Assembly (NCBI RefSeq): GCF_000383095.1
Contig: NZ_AORL01000021.1
Location: 992,001 to 1,056,000, forward strand
Length of the DNA stretch: 64,000 nt
From: Sphingomonas sp. PR090111-T3T-6A
GTDB lineage: Bacteria > Pseudomonadota > Alphaproteobacteria > Sphingomonadales > Sphingomonadaceae
Direction: 5' to 3'
The position numbers and the translations under genes are program-made. The notes beneath the pieces were generated by a model that was not told the origin of the DNA, searched no databases, and worked only from the letters and a program-made list of their open reading frames with translations. Every line of letters begins with the position of its first letter. Position 1 is the first letter of the stretch. This document shows, piece by piece, positions 38,559-46,169 of this stretch.

Positions 38559-39745
38559 CCGTGCTGATGCCGCCCAACGCCACGGCGCTGGAGCGCGCCG
38601 TCGACGCGACGGTTGCCACGCGCTTCCCGCTGCCCACCGACCTGATCAGCGCGACGTGGAACCCCGACACCTGCCCGACCGATCTGCTCGGCTATCTCGC
38701 GGCGGCCTACTCGATCGACCTGTGGTTCGATGACTGGCCCGAGGCCCGCAAGCGGCAGGTGATCCGCGACGCCTACGACCTCCATCGCAAGAAGACGACT
38801 CTGGCCGGCATCAAGGCCCACGTCGCCCTTGTCGATGCCGAGGTGGTCAAGGTGGTCCGGCCGCCGTCCAAGCTGTTCCTGCGCGGCGGCATGACGGCCG
38901 AGCAGCGGGAGGCGTGGCTCCAGTCCCTGCCCCAACTCCGCCTCTACACCTTCCAGCAGCGCGAGGCCGCCTCCACCAGCGTGTTCGCCGCCGGCGCCAC
39001 GGGCAAGCGCTGGCTCGTCCGCTGCTATCCCCGAAGCTCGCGCGGCCCCGAGCACAGCGGACGCCGTGCGACCTATTGGGAAAACGGCGTCGAAACCGAG
39101 ATCGCCTTCGAGCAGGTGGGTATCGATGTCGTCCGCCTCGCCGTGCCGCGCCCCAGCACGCGCCGTTTCCTCGGCCATGGCTATCTGCGGCACTTCTACG
39201 CGCAGGCTTCGGCCGCGCCCGCCAACGTCTACAACCTCCGCGTGTCGGGCGATCTTGGCGGCTTCGCTGTCGCGGCCGGCCTCACGCCGGTGTCGATCGA
39301 GCCCACCCGTGTCGAGGCGACGAGGGTCGCCTCCCGCGCCCAGGCTTTCCTCGGCAACATGCTCGGCCGCCGCTATCTCTGCGCGAGCAAGGGCGCCCAG
39401 TCGGTCTATGACCGCGTCTCGCTGAGCGACCGGACGCGAACGGCCGCGCACCACTCGGGCCGGGTTTTCCTCGGCCACGCGCGGCTGGGCTACATCCCCT
39501 ATCAGGCCGAGCTGCTCGTCTCCGTGCCGCGCCATCGCTCGCCGCTGCGCCAGCTCCGCTACGGCCGGGGCTATCTCCGCAACACCGACAACACGACGCT
39601 GGAACGCGCGATCGAGGCGATCCGCGTCTCCAAGGCCGCGCGCGACACCATCCTCATCGACACCGAGACCCATCGGCGCGTCCGCTTCAGCGGCGGTCTC
39701 CGGTTCGGCCAGTTCCGCTTCGGCGAATATCGAAAGGTCTATTGA
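38555..39745 (+). CDS. I: tail protein I (P2 gpI-like) with long C-terminal extension
   Basis: A 396-residue protein. Its first half matches gpI: LISATWNPDTCPTDLLGYLAAAYSIDLW and RKRQVIRDAYDLHRKKTTLAGIK. P2 gpI is about 176 residues, so this version carries about 220 additional residues. The extension has Tyr/Arg/Gly-rich segments that recur loosely (FLGHGYLRHF, FLGNMLGRRYL, FLGHARLGYI, YGRGYLRNT), suggesting a repeated structural unit, perhaps for fibre attachment. GTG start overlaps the J stop. Confidence 0.9.
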   Translation: MTVLMPPNATALERAVDATVATRFPLPTDLISATWNPDTCPTDLLGYLAAAYSIDLWFDDWPEARKRQVIRDAYDLHRKKTTLAGIKAHVALVDAEVVKVVRPPSKLFLRGGMTAEQREAWLQSLPQLRLYTFQQREAASTSVFAAGATGKRWLVRCYPRSSRGPEHSGRRATYWENGVETEIAFEQVGIDVVRLAVPRPSTRRFLGHGYLRHFYAQASAAPANVYNLRVSGDLGGFAVAAGLTPVSIEPTRVEATRVASRAQAFLGNMLGRRYLCASKGAQSVYDRVSLSDRTRTAAHHSGRVFLGHARLGYIPYQAELLVSVPRHRSPLRQLRYGRGYLRNTDNTTLERAIEAIRVSKAARDTILIDTETHRRVRFSGGLRFGQFRFGEYRKVY

Positions 39746-42018
39746 TCGTGGAAAAGCAGGTCATCTTCCGGCAGGATCAGGACGTCACGCCCGACGATTT
39801 CAACAATATGCAGGCCTTCACTCAGGCCTCGCTGGATGACGTCGTGCGCGATGCGATCGGTGACGGCGTTGGCTTCGCCGGCTTCGATGCGGTTCGCGCC
39901 AGCCCGACTCGGGTGACGGTCGGCGCCGGGCGCCTGTTCTCGAACGGCCTCGTCTACGTCCATGGCACGTCGATCGATTTCGATCTGACCAACGCGCTGC
40001 CCATGACCGGCCGCAAGAATGTCCTCGTGCTGGTCGCCGGCACCACCGAGGAGATCGACGTCGAAGAGCGCGATTATCTCGTCGACGAAAAGACGATGAC
40101 GGCGGTCGGCAAGCCCGCCGCGATGACCCGGTCGCGCACGGCCACGGTCAATGTCGACGCCGGCATCGAGGCGCCCGATCCGGTCGACCCGATCTTCCCG
40201 GCCGGCTACCTCGCCGTCGCGCGCGTCGTCATGTCGCCGACCGGCATCGACACCGTCGTGATGGTCGAGGAGAATCGGCAGAAGTCGGTGAAGTCGGTCG
40301 CCGCCGATGTCGCCAACCTGAAGGACGCGACCAGCTCCACCACGTCGAAGGTCGCCGCGATCGACGGCACCGTGTCGGGCTTCGCCGCCCGTCTCGCCGG
40401 CACCGTGTCGCAGGATGCGCTCGGCCGCGCCCTGGTCCGCCTCGCCGACGTCGAGTCGAAGCTCAACATCCCGTCGACCGCCGCCAGCTCGGCCGCCGAT
40501 TATTTCCTTGAAACGACCAGCTCGCTGCTCACCGACGCCTCGTCGAGCTGCCGGGTCTACGAGGGTGTCCGCTTTCCGGATGACGCGAAGGACACCGGCG
40601 AGCTGACGCTCGCGAACCCGCTCAACCCGGCCGTCGTGCTGACCAACGGTCTGCTGCTGCCGGCCTACGATCTCGTGCCGCTCTTCACCACAGGCCCGAA
40701 GACGGGCGAGCTGTCGGCCTCGTCCTTCAGCTACCAAACGACCGACATGGTCCAGAAGATGATGACGCGCGAGCGCATCCGCTACGGGACGCCTTTCACC
40801 GTCTGCACCAACGCCGGTTGGTGGGGCGCGATCACCAGCCAGTATGTCCCCGAGACCTTTAGCCACGACGGCGAGCAGTTCCAGACGCTCGACGTCGACT
40901 GGGACGGCCCGACGCACGGCTGGGTCCGCGTGCAGGAATATTGGGTGGACACCTATGAGGAGCCGTACTGGACGGCCGTCACCACCCAGCATCAGGTCAA
41001 CGGCGCGCAGATCTCCGAGACGTGGGTGCAGCCGACCGACGGATGGCTCGGCGCCGTCGGGCTGGAATTCACCAAGCTCGCGACCGACGGCAATGTGAGC
41101 ATCGCCATCGTCGAGTGCGATCGTAGCGGTGTGCCCGATCAGACGGCCGTGATCAGCATGACCACCTTCACGAAGGCGCAGCTCGCCACTGGCGCGAACA
41201 AGCTGGCGATCGCGCCGGTCTGGCTCTCGGGCGGCAAGCGCTATGCGGTGATCGTCATCACCGCAGCCGCTCACTATCTCGCTGTTACGCAGGGCACGAA
41301 CTTCCCCGGCGGCACGCTCTTCACCCGGCTCGACGGGGCGTATCAGCAGGAGGACGGCACCAAGGATCTGGTCTTCACGCCCTACATGCTGAAGTTCAAG
41401 TCGGCGCGCACCGTCGTCGACCTTGGATGGAAGAACGTGAACGCGCTCCAGCTTCAGGGCGGCATCGCGTCGATCGACATCCTCGCCGACACGATCTCGC
41501 CCTCGGGCGCGGAACTCACCTATCAGGTGCAGATCGCGGGGCAGTGGTATCCGCTCGACCGCAACAGCCAGTCGATCCTGTCGGCTGGCGGCGCGTCGCC
41601 GCCGCTCGTCCCGTTGCAGGCGGTCTTCTCCGGCACCAACGACGTCCAGCCGGGGCTGAAGCTCGCCGGCTCGGATTGCGAGCTGACCCGGCCGAAGCTC
41701 GCCTTCACCCATATCTGGGACACGCACACGCTGCCCGGCGCCGGCTCCGCGCAAATCCGCGTGATCCAGCGCTATGAGTATTTCGACCCGGCCCACAACA
41801 CGGCGACGGTCAAGCTGCTCACCGGCCCCGGCTACGCGACGCAGACCGCGCCCAACTCCTACACCGACCAGATCGATCCGAACGATGGCGCGATCGTGCG
41901 GACCTACATCTTCAACCTGGGCGCGGCCGTCACCGACTTCCGCCTGCGGACGGACGGCACCACCGACGCGATCGGGCGGCCGTGGCACGTCGCCTACACC
42001 AAGTTCTACGCGCTCTAA
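39742..42018 (+). CDS. large tail protein, probable fibre (DUF4815-like N-terminus)
   Basis: A 758-residue protein in the position of the P2 tail-fibre gene H. The N-terminus (FRQDQDVTPDDFNNMQAFTQ) resembles the baseplate-binding part of DUF4815-type tail proteins. The rest is beta-rich with several aromatic segments (GWVRVQEYWVDTYEEPYW). TTG 39742 overlapping the I stop is used; GTG 39748 is an alternative start. It lacks the collagen-like repeats of many P2 fibres. Confidence 0.72.
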   Translation: MIVEKQVIFRQDQDVTPDDFNNMQAFTQASLDDVVRDAIGDGVGFAGFDAVRASPTRVTVGAGRLFSNGLVYVHGTSIDFDLTNALPMTGRKNVLVLVAGTTEEIDVEERDYLVDEKTMTAVGKPAAMTRSRTATVNVDAGIEAPDPVDPIFPAGYLAVARVVMSPTGIDTVVMVEENRQKSVKSVAADVANLKDATSSTTSKVAAIDGTVSGFAARLAGTVSQDALGRALVRLADVESKLNIPSTAASSAADYFLETTSSLLTDASSSCRVYEGVRFPDDAKDTGELTLANPLNPAVVLTNGLLLPAYDLVPLFTTGPKTGELSASSFSYQTTDMVQKMMTRERIRYGTPFTVCTNAGWWGAITSQYVPETFSHDGEQFQTLDVDWDGPTHGWVRVQEYWVDTYEEPYWTAVTTQHQVNGAQISETWVQPTDGWLGAVGLEFTKLATDGNVSIAIVECDRSGVPDQTAVISMTTFTKAQLATGANKLAIAPVWLSGGKRYAVIVITAAAHYLAVTQGTNFPGGTLFTRLDGAYQQEDGTKDLVFTPYMLKFKSARTVVDLGWKNVNALQLQGGIASIDILADTISPSGAELTYQVQIAGQWYPLDRNSQSILSAGGASPPLVPLQAVFSGTNDVQPGLKLAGSDCELTRPKLAFTHIWDTHTLPGAGSAQIRVIQRYEYFDPAHNTATVKLLTGPGYATQTAPNSYTDQIDPNDGAIVRTYIFNLGAAVTDFRLRTDGTTDAIGRPWHVAYTKFYAL

Positions 42019-42028
42019 GGAGGCGACA

Positions 42029-42199
42029 TTGGCTACCGAGAAGAAGAGCAAATCGGGATATTATCGCGTGACGCTCGCGCGCAAGTTCGAGCACGAGGAA
42101 TATCTCTACCGCCCCAGTCATGACGCCATCGTCGTGGATCAGGGACTGTACGACGAGATGAAGGCGGCGGGGGTGATCGACAGTGTCGAGCACGCCTGA
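42029..42199 (+). CDS. small conserved-looking protein with TTG start
   Basis: A 56-residue basic protein (MATEKKSKSGYYRVTLARKF) from a TTG codon with a near-perfect ribosome site, AAGGAGG, six bases upstream. The 3' end overlaps the next gene by 17 bp. No family recognised. The strong ribosome site and coupling are the main evidence that it is real. Confidence 0.6.
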   Translation: MATEKKSKSGYYRVTLARKFEHEEYLYRPSHDAIVVDQGLYDEMKAAGVIDSVEHA

Positions 42200-42656
42200 T
42201 CAGCTCCCGTCCGAGATCGACTTCCAGGCGGACGACGACGCCAGCCCGGAACGCATGAACCGAGCGATGACCTACCTCATGGGGCAGGTCCGCACGGTTC
42301 TGGCGCTCAAGCCGGACTATCAGGCGGCGATCGACCAGTTGATGTCGCTCGGCCTCGATCGGCTGAACCAGATTCTGTCGCCGCTTCTGTTGCAGGGGCA
42401 GGCGGACGCGGCAGCGCTCGCCCAGCTCCTGAAGCAATGGGAGGACAGCAATGCGCTCGAAGATCTGAAGGAAGCGGTCGAGGATGAGCTGCTCCCGAAG
42501 ATCCAGGCGCTGACAGACACGCTCGTGGCGTCCGTTCCGGAAACGGACACGGCCGGCTTGATGCTGACATCGAGCGGCGATCCCGAGCAGCCGAACGTCT
42601 GGGCCAATCCCTACACCCGCCAGCAGGCCGAGGCCGATCGCTGGTTTTTCGGATGA
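42183..42656 (+). CDS. hypothetical tail-region protein
   Basis: A 157-residue, predominantly helical acidic protein (GTG start, MSSTPDQLPSEIDFQADD) with coiled-coil potential in the middle (LKQWEDSNALEDLKEAVEDE). It ends in WANPYTRQQAEADRWFFG. It lies between the large fibre and the glycine-rich adhesin, so it is likely a fibre-associated or chaperone protein; this is inference from position. Confidence 0.6.
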   Translation: MSSTPDQLPSEIDFQADDDASPERMNRAMTYLMGQVRTVLALKPDYQAAIDQLMSLGLDRLNQILSPLLLQGQADAAALAQLLKQWEDSNALEDLKEAVEDELLPKIQALTDTLVASVPETDTAGLMLTSSGDPEQPNVWANPYTRQQAEADRWFFG

Positions 42657-42662
42657 TATCTG

Positions 42663-43019
42663 ATGACTGATACCCCGATCGAGTCCGTTCTTGATCTCGT
42701 CAACCACACCACCACGACGGTGCTGACGAAGGCGTTCGGGCCAGTCCCGGATGGCGAGGAGTGGAGCGTTCACGTTCGCCTCTGCAACAGCGGATCGGCG
42801 GATGACGTGTTCCACATGCGCGTGCGGAAAAGCGACGGCAGCAATTCGTGCTTCCGCGCGCGCAACAAATCCGTGCCGCTCAATGACAGCCCCTTCAACA
42901 TCGAGACCGATCTGAAGCTGAAGGCGGGTTATGAACTGTGGGATCAGTCCAGCGCAGGCTATGTGGATGCCAGCTATAGCGGCACGAAGAAGGTTGCCCC
43001 GAAGAAGGTGACGCCGTGA
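42663..43019 (+). CDS. hypothetical tail-region protein
   Basis: A 118-residue beta-rich protein starting MTDTPIESVLDLVNHTTTTV. Composition suggests a small virion beta-sandwich (WSVHVRLCNSG, FHMRVRKSDGS). Its stop overlaps the GTG start of the glycine-rich protein. No family recognised. Confidence 0.6.
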   Translation: MTDTPIESVLDLVNHTTTTVLTKAFGPVPDGEEWSVHVRLCNSGSADDVFHMRVRKSDGSNSCFRARNKSVPLNDSPFNIETDLKLKAGYELWDQSSAGYVDASYSGTKKVAPKKVTP

Positions 43020-43636
43020 CCGCCGGCGTTCCTAGCCCCTCGTCGTCGAGTAGCCTCGGCAAGATCAGATCGCTCGGCACGGCGACATACACGACCGCCG
43101 GTATGTTCACGGTTCCTTTCCCGATCGGGACCAAGCTCGTTCGCTTCCAGCTTCGTGGCGGTGGTGGTGGTGGTGGCCTTGCTCCCGGTAACGGCAATGG
43201 CGGAACCGGAGGCGGTCAGGGCGGCCTCCAGCGGCGCCTCATCCCGGTGTCGGGTTCCTCGGCCGTGCTGGTGATTGGCCCCGGAGGCACAGGGGGAATT
43301 TCAATTGCGGTGCAGCCTTCTGATGGAGGCAATTCAACCTTTCTCGGATTCACGGCTCAAGGTGGAAAACATGGCGTCAACGGCGTGTCCGGCGGTCAGC
43401 CTGGTGTCGGTGCTGCCGGTGATGATGGCGCTGAAGTTCCACTCGGCTCCGGATCATATAACGGCCTGAATGGGAACGGACGCCTCGGTGGGGGCAATAC
43501 CACGACAAACGGCACCGAATCACAAGGGGCGGCTGGGACATTGGGAGCCGGCGGAAACGGCGGAGTTCAAGGGGGCACCACTACAACCGGCGGCAAGGGC
43601 GGGGATGGGGTCCTCTATCTGGAGTGTTTCGGATGA
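43016..43636 (+). CDS. glycine-rich putative tail adhesin
   Basis: A 206-residue protein in which the region from about residue 48 to the end is dominated by glycine-rich tracts (GGGGGGGLAPGNGNGGTGGG, GAGGNGGVQGGTTTTGGKGG). Such blocks are typical of phage receptor-binding adhesins that fold as packed polyglycine-II helices. The short N-terminal part (TYTTAGMFTVPFPIGTKLVR) would attach it to the fibre. Local GC is lower than in neighbouring genes, consistent with recent exchange of a host-range module. Confidence 0.7.
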   Translation: MTAGVPSPSSSSSLGKIRSLGTATYTTAGMFTVPFPIGTKLVRFQLRGGGGGGGLAPGNGNGGTGGGQGGLQRRLIPVSGSSAVLVIGPGGTGGISIAVQPSDGGNSTFLGFTAQGGKHGVNGVSGGQPGVGAAGDDGAEVPLGSGSYNGLNGNGRLGGGNTTTNGTESQGAAGTLGAGGNGGVQGGTTTTGGKGGDGVLYLECFG

Positions 43637-44226
43637 CCCTGTTCTCCAAACGAGGTGCCGAGCCGCAGGCGTTGCCTCTCTCCGACAGCGATGAGCTTGG
43701 CAATCTGTGGTCCGATCTGGCCAACAACGAGGCCGGCCGGGCGGCTTGCGGCTGGGTTGAAGCGCCCGATGCGCCGGCCTTCGATCAGGACGCAACCTTG
43801 CTGGCCTGGACGGATGGCGCATGGCTGGTGACGCCCTTCCCGGCCGAGGAGATCACGGCCCGGCTCGAAGCGGCGCGCGCTGCTCGCCTCGCCGAGCTGG
43901 CGGCGCTCCGCTGGGATCGCCAGCAGTGGCTGACCTTCGACGACACGGTGATGCCGGCGGACGACACCACGGTCGGCCGCTGCACCGCCGCTGAGGCCTA
44001 TGCGCGCAACAAAGGCATCGATCTCGACGCACCGCGCAACTGGAAGATCGCGGACGGCGTGTGGACCACGCTGACCACCACCGCGATCATCGCCTACGGC
44101 ATCGCGATCGGCGACCATATGCAGGGCTGTTTCGACCGCGAGAAGGCCTTGAGCGACCAGCTCATCGCCGCCCCGGACATCGCCTCGCTGCGCGCCATCG
44201 ACATCACCGCCGGCTGGCCGGCCTGA
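43633..44226 (+). CDS. DUF4376 domain tail protein (fibre assembly region)
   Basis: A 197-residue protein. The C-terminal half (RWDRQQWLTFDDTVMPADDT...IAIGDHMQGCFDREKAL) matches the DUF4376 pattern found in phage tail-fibre assembly proteins. The N-terminal half is variable. Its ATG overlaps the adhesin stop, as expected for an assembly chaperone expressed with its adhesin. Confidence 0.75.
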   Translation: MTLFSKRGAEPQALPLSDSDELGNLWSDLANNEAGRAACGWVEAPDAPAFDQDATLLAWTDGAWLVTPFPAEEITARLEAARAARLAELAALRWDRQQWLTFDDTVMPADDTTVGRCTAAEAYARNKGIDLDAPRNWKIADGVWTTLTTTAIIAYGIAIGDHMQGCFDREKALSDQLIAAPDIASLRAIDITAGWPA

Positions 44227-44254
44227 CCCCTTCCCCCACCGCCAAGGAGAAGTC

Positions 44255-44650
44255 ATGTCCCCCCTCGCCCTCCTGCTCGCGCTGCTGCTGGCGCCGCCGA
44301 TGGCCATCGTGCTGCTCCTCGTGCTCGGCCGATGGTTCGACCGTCCCCGCCTCCTCGCCCACGCCTGGCTGATCGCGTTCGATCAGTGGGCCTATGTCAC
44401 GCTCGCCGCGCCGAAATATCTTCTGCTCGGCGGGCCTCCGCCCAGCCAGTACGAGACGATCTCCAGCAAGACCGGGCGCATGGCGATCAAGGGCCATCGC
44501 TGGGCGATCATCGCTGAAGCCATCATCGACTGGCTCGCGGTCAGGCTGGGCGGCCGCCCGGACCACTGCCGGCGCGTCATCATCCGCGTCGACCGTATCG
44601 AGGCCTCGCTCCAGCTCGCCGGCGCGATCTCGGCCGAGGCCGCCGTCTGA
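44255..44650 (+). CDS. hypothetical protein with N-terminal membrane helix
   Basis: A 131-residue protein beginning with a very hydrophobic stretch (LALLLALLLAPPMAIVLLLV), followed by a basic domain (ISSKTGRMAIKGHRWAIIAE). It lies between the fibre-assembly gene and gene V and overlaps V by one base. The location is unusual for a membrane protein; it may be an anchored accessory protein. No family recognised. Confidence 0.6.
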   Translation: MSPLALLLALLLAPPMAIVLLLVLGRWFDRPRLLAHAWLIAFDQWAYVTLAAPKYLLLGGPPPSQYETISSKTGRMAIKGHRWAIIAEAIIDWLAVRLGGRPDHCRRVIIRVDRIEASLQLAGAISAEAAV

Positions 44651-45201
44651 TGGATCGCGGCGACGATCCGCGCGGCCTTGGCGACCTCATCCGCTGGGGC
44701 ACCATCGCTTCCGTGGATCTCGCCGCCGCGACCTGCACGGTGACGGCCGGTGATCTCACCTCCGGCCCGATCCGCTGGATCGAGATGCGCGCCGGCCGCA
44801 CGCGCACATGGTCGCCGCCCAGCAAGGACGAGCAGGTGCTGCTCATCTGCGCGGACGGCGAACTCGCCGCCGGCGTCGCGCTGCGCGGAATCCGATCGTC
44901 CGCCTATCCGGCCGCCGGCGACAGCCTGCGCGAGCTGATCGAGTTCGATGATGGCGCCGTCGTCGCCTACGATCCGCAAGCGCATGCGCTCGACGTCGTG
45001 CTGCCAGCTGGTGCAACCGCGCGCCTGGTCGCTGACGGCGGAGTCCGCATCGAAGGCGATGTCGAGATCACCGGCCGCCTCGCCGTGTCGCAGGACGTAG
45101 CGGCCGATGGCGACGTTGTGAGCAAGGGCATCAGCCTCGCCGACCACCTTCACAAGCAGGTAAAGGCGGGAACGGATAATTCCGGCCCGCCCCTCCCATA
45201 G
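44650..45201 (+). CDS. V: baseplate spike protein V (P2 gpV-like)
   Basis: A 183-residue membrane-piercing spike. The N-terminal OB-fold part (DLIRWGTIASVDLAAATCTV) is followed by a beta-helical region and the C-terminal tip motif DHLHKQVKAGTDNSGPPLP, whose HxH coordinates iron at the spike apex in P2. In P2 gene V opens the V-W-J-I block; here it closes the fibre block. Confidence 0.93.
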   Translation: MDRGDDPRGLGDLIRWGTIASVDLAAATCTVTAGDLTSGPIRWIEMRAGRTRTWSPPSKDEQVLLICADGELAAGVALRGIRSSAYPAAGDSLRELIEFDDGAVVAYDPQAHALDVVLPAGATARLVADGGVRIEGDVEITGRLAVSQDVAADGDVVSKGISLADHLHKQVKAGTDNSGPPLP

Positions 45202-45212
45202 CGACTAGCGGG

Positions 45213-45506
45213 TCACTCCCACGGTTCATCCTCTTCATGCTCAAGCGACACAGAAAAGTCTTGAACGAGCGAATGGCCGCCCAACTCCTTGGTGTATAGA
45301 TTAAGCACGCCGATCGGATATTCGTAGACACTCCATGAAAGCGATCCCAGTTGCGGATGCAGCATGGTTGCCATGTAGTGATTTTCCTGCCCCATACCCC
45401 GCTCGTCAGACTCGCACTGCCAATCGAGATCTTCTGACACAATGCTGTGGTCCACATCCGTATCAGCGTGACGGATGATGGTCGCTCCTTCGACGTTCAG
45501 CCTCAT
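45213..45506 (-). CDS. hypothetical protein on opposite strand (moron candidate)
   Basis: A 97-residue acidic protein (MRLNVEGATIIRHADTDVDH...SLVQDFSVSLEHEEDEPWE), starting at ATG 45506 behind a G-rich ribosome site. It is transcribed against the surrounding late genes and has visibly lower GC. This is the pattern of a moron, an independently expressed gene inserted in a prophage. It lies between V and the third palindrome. No family recognised; the frame extending upstream to 45671 is not conserved in style. Confidence 0.65.
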   Translation of the reverse strand: MRLNVEGATIIRHADTDVDHSIVSEDLDWQCESDERGMGQENHYMATMLHPQLGSLSWSVYEYPIGVLNLYTKELGGHSLVQDFSVSLEHEEDEPWE

Positions 45507-45588
45507 ATTACCCCCTACTGGCCGGCCCGATAATTCCGGCGCCCAGAATATGGTGGCCTTCGCCCTTAAATAAAGGACCGGCGACGCC

Positions 45589-45615
45589 GCGTCGGGAAGC
45601 CCAGCTCTCCGACGC
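45589..45615. promoter_or_regulatory. late-block palindrome, copy 3 (before W)
   Basis: GCGTCGGGAAG - CCCAG - CTCTCCGACGC: 27 bp with the same arm length and centre as copies 1 and 2, with two mismatches between arms. Its centre is 58 bp before the start of the next gene (45660), the same distance as in the other copies. It would serve the W-FI-FII-E-T-U-D block. Confidence 0.7.
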
Positions 45616-45659
45616 ATCCCCCACGCGCGCGGGCGATCGTCGCGCCACGGTGCGGCGCC

Positions 45660-45794
45660 ATGCGGCACCACTCCACCACCCGCACCTTCGTCCTGGGCAC
45701 CGCTGCCGCTCTCGCGAGCGGCGCGGTGCTCTTTGTCGTCGAGGTGCTGGCGGCGCGCGCGGCCGCCCTGCTGATCCTGATGGACCTGCGATGA
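45660..45794 (+). CDS. small membrane protein upstream of W
   Basis: A 44-residue protein, basic at the N-terminus (MRHHSTTRTF) with one long hydrophobic segment (VLGTAAALASGAVLFVVEVL). Its TGA overlaps the ATG of W (ATGA), so the two are coupled. It is the first gene after palindrome copy 3. Too short to assign by family; support is the coupling, position and membrane-like composition. Confidence 0.5.
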   Translation: MRHHSTTRTFVLGTAAALASGAVLFVVEVLAARAAALLILMDLR

Positions 45795-46153
45795 GCGGCG
45801 TCGACCGTCATACCGGCAAGCCGCTCGATGGCGACGCGCATCTCGCCCAGTCGATCTTCGACATCCTGTCGACGCCGATCGGCACGCGCGTCATGCGCCG
45901 CGACTATGGCTCCGCGCTGTTCAAGCTGGCGGACGCCCCCTTCAATCCAGCAACCCAGCTCAGGATGTACGCGGCGACGGCGACCGCGCTGAAGCGCTGG
46001 GAGCCCCGCCTCGCCCTCACCCGCATATCCATCGCCCTCGGCGATGTGCCGGGCGCCTTCATCGTGTCGCTGGAAGGCACGCGCACCGACCGCACCGCCG
46101 GCAACAGCCTCACCCGCCTCACCCTGCCCCTGCGCCTGTCCGCGCCCGCCTGA
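45791..46153 (+). CDS. W: baseplate protein W (P2 gpW / T4 gp25-like)
   Basis: A 120-residue gp25-like baseplate wedge protein. The signature HLAQSIFDILSTPIGTRVMRRDYGS is clear. It is placed directly before the sheath gene rather than between V and J as in P2. Start ATG 45791 (MSGVDRHTGKPL). Confidence 0.94.
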   Translation: MSGVDRHTGKPLDGDAHLAQSIFDILSTPIGTRVMRRDYGSALFKLADAPFNPATQLRMYAATATALKRWEPRLALTRISIALGDVPGAFIVSLEGTRTDRTAGNSLTRLTLPLRLSAPA

Positions 46154-46169
46154 AAGGAAGCCCGGCACC

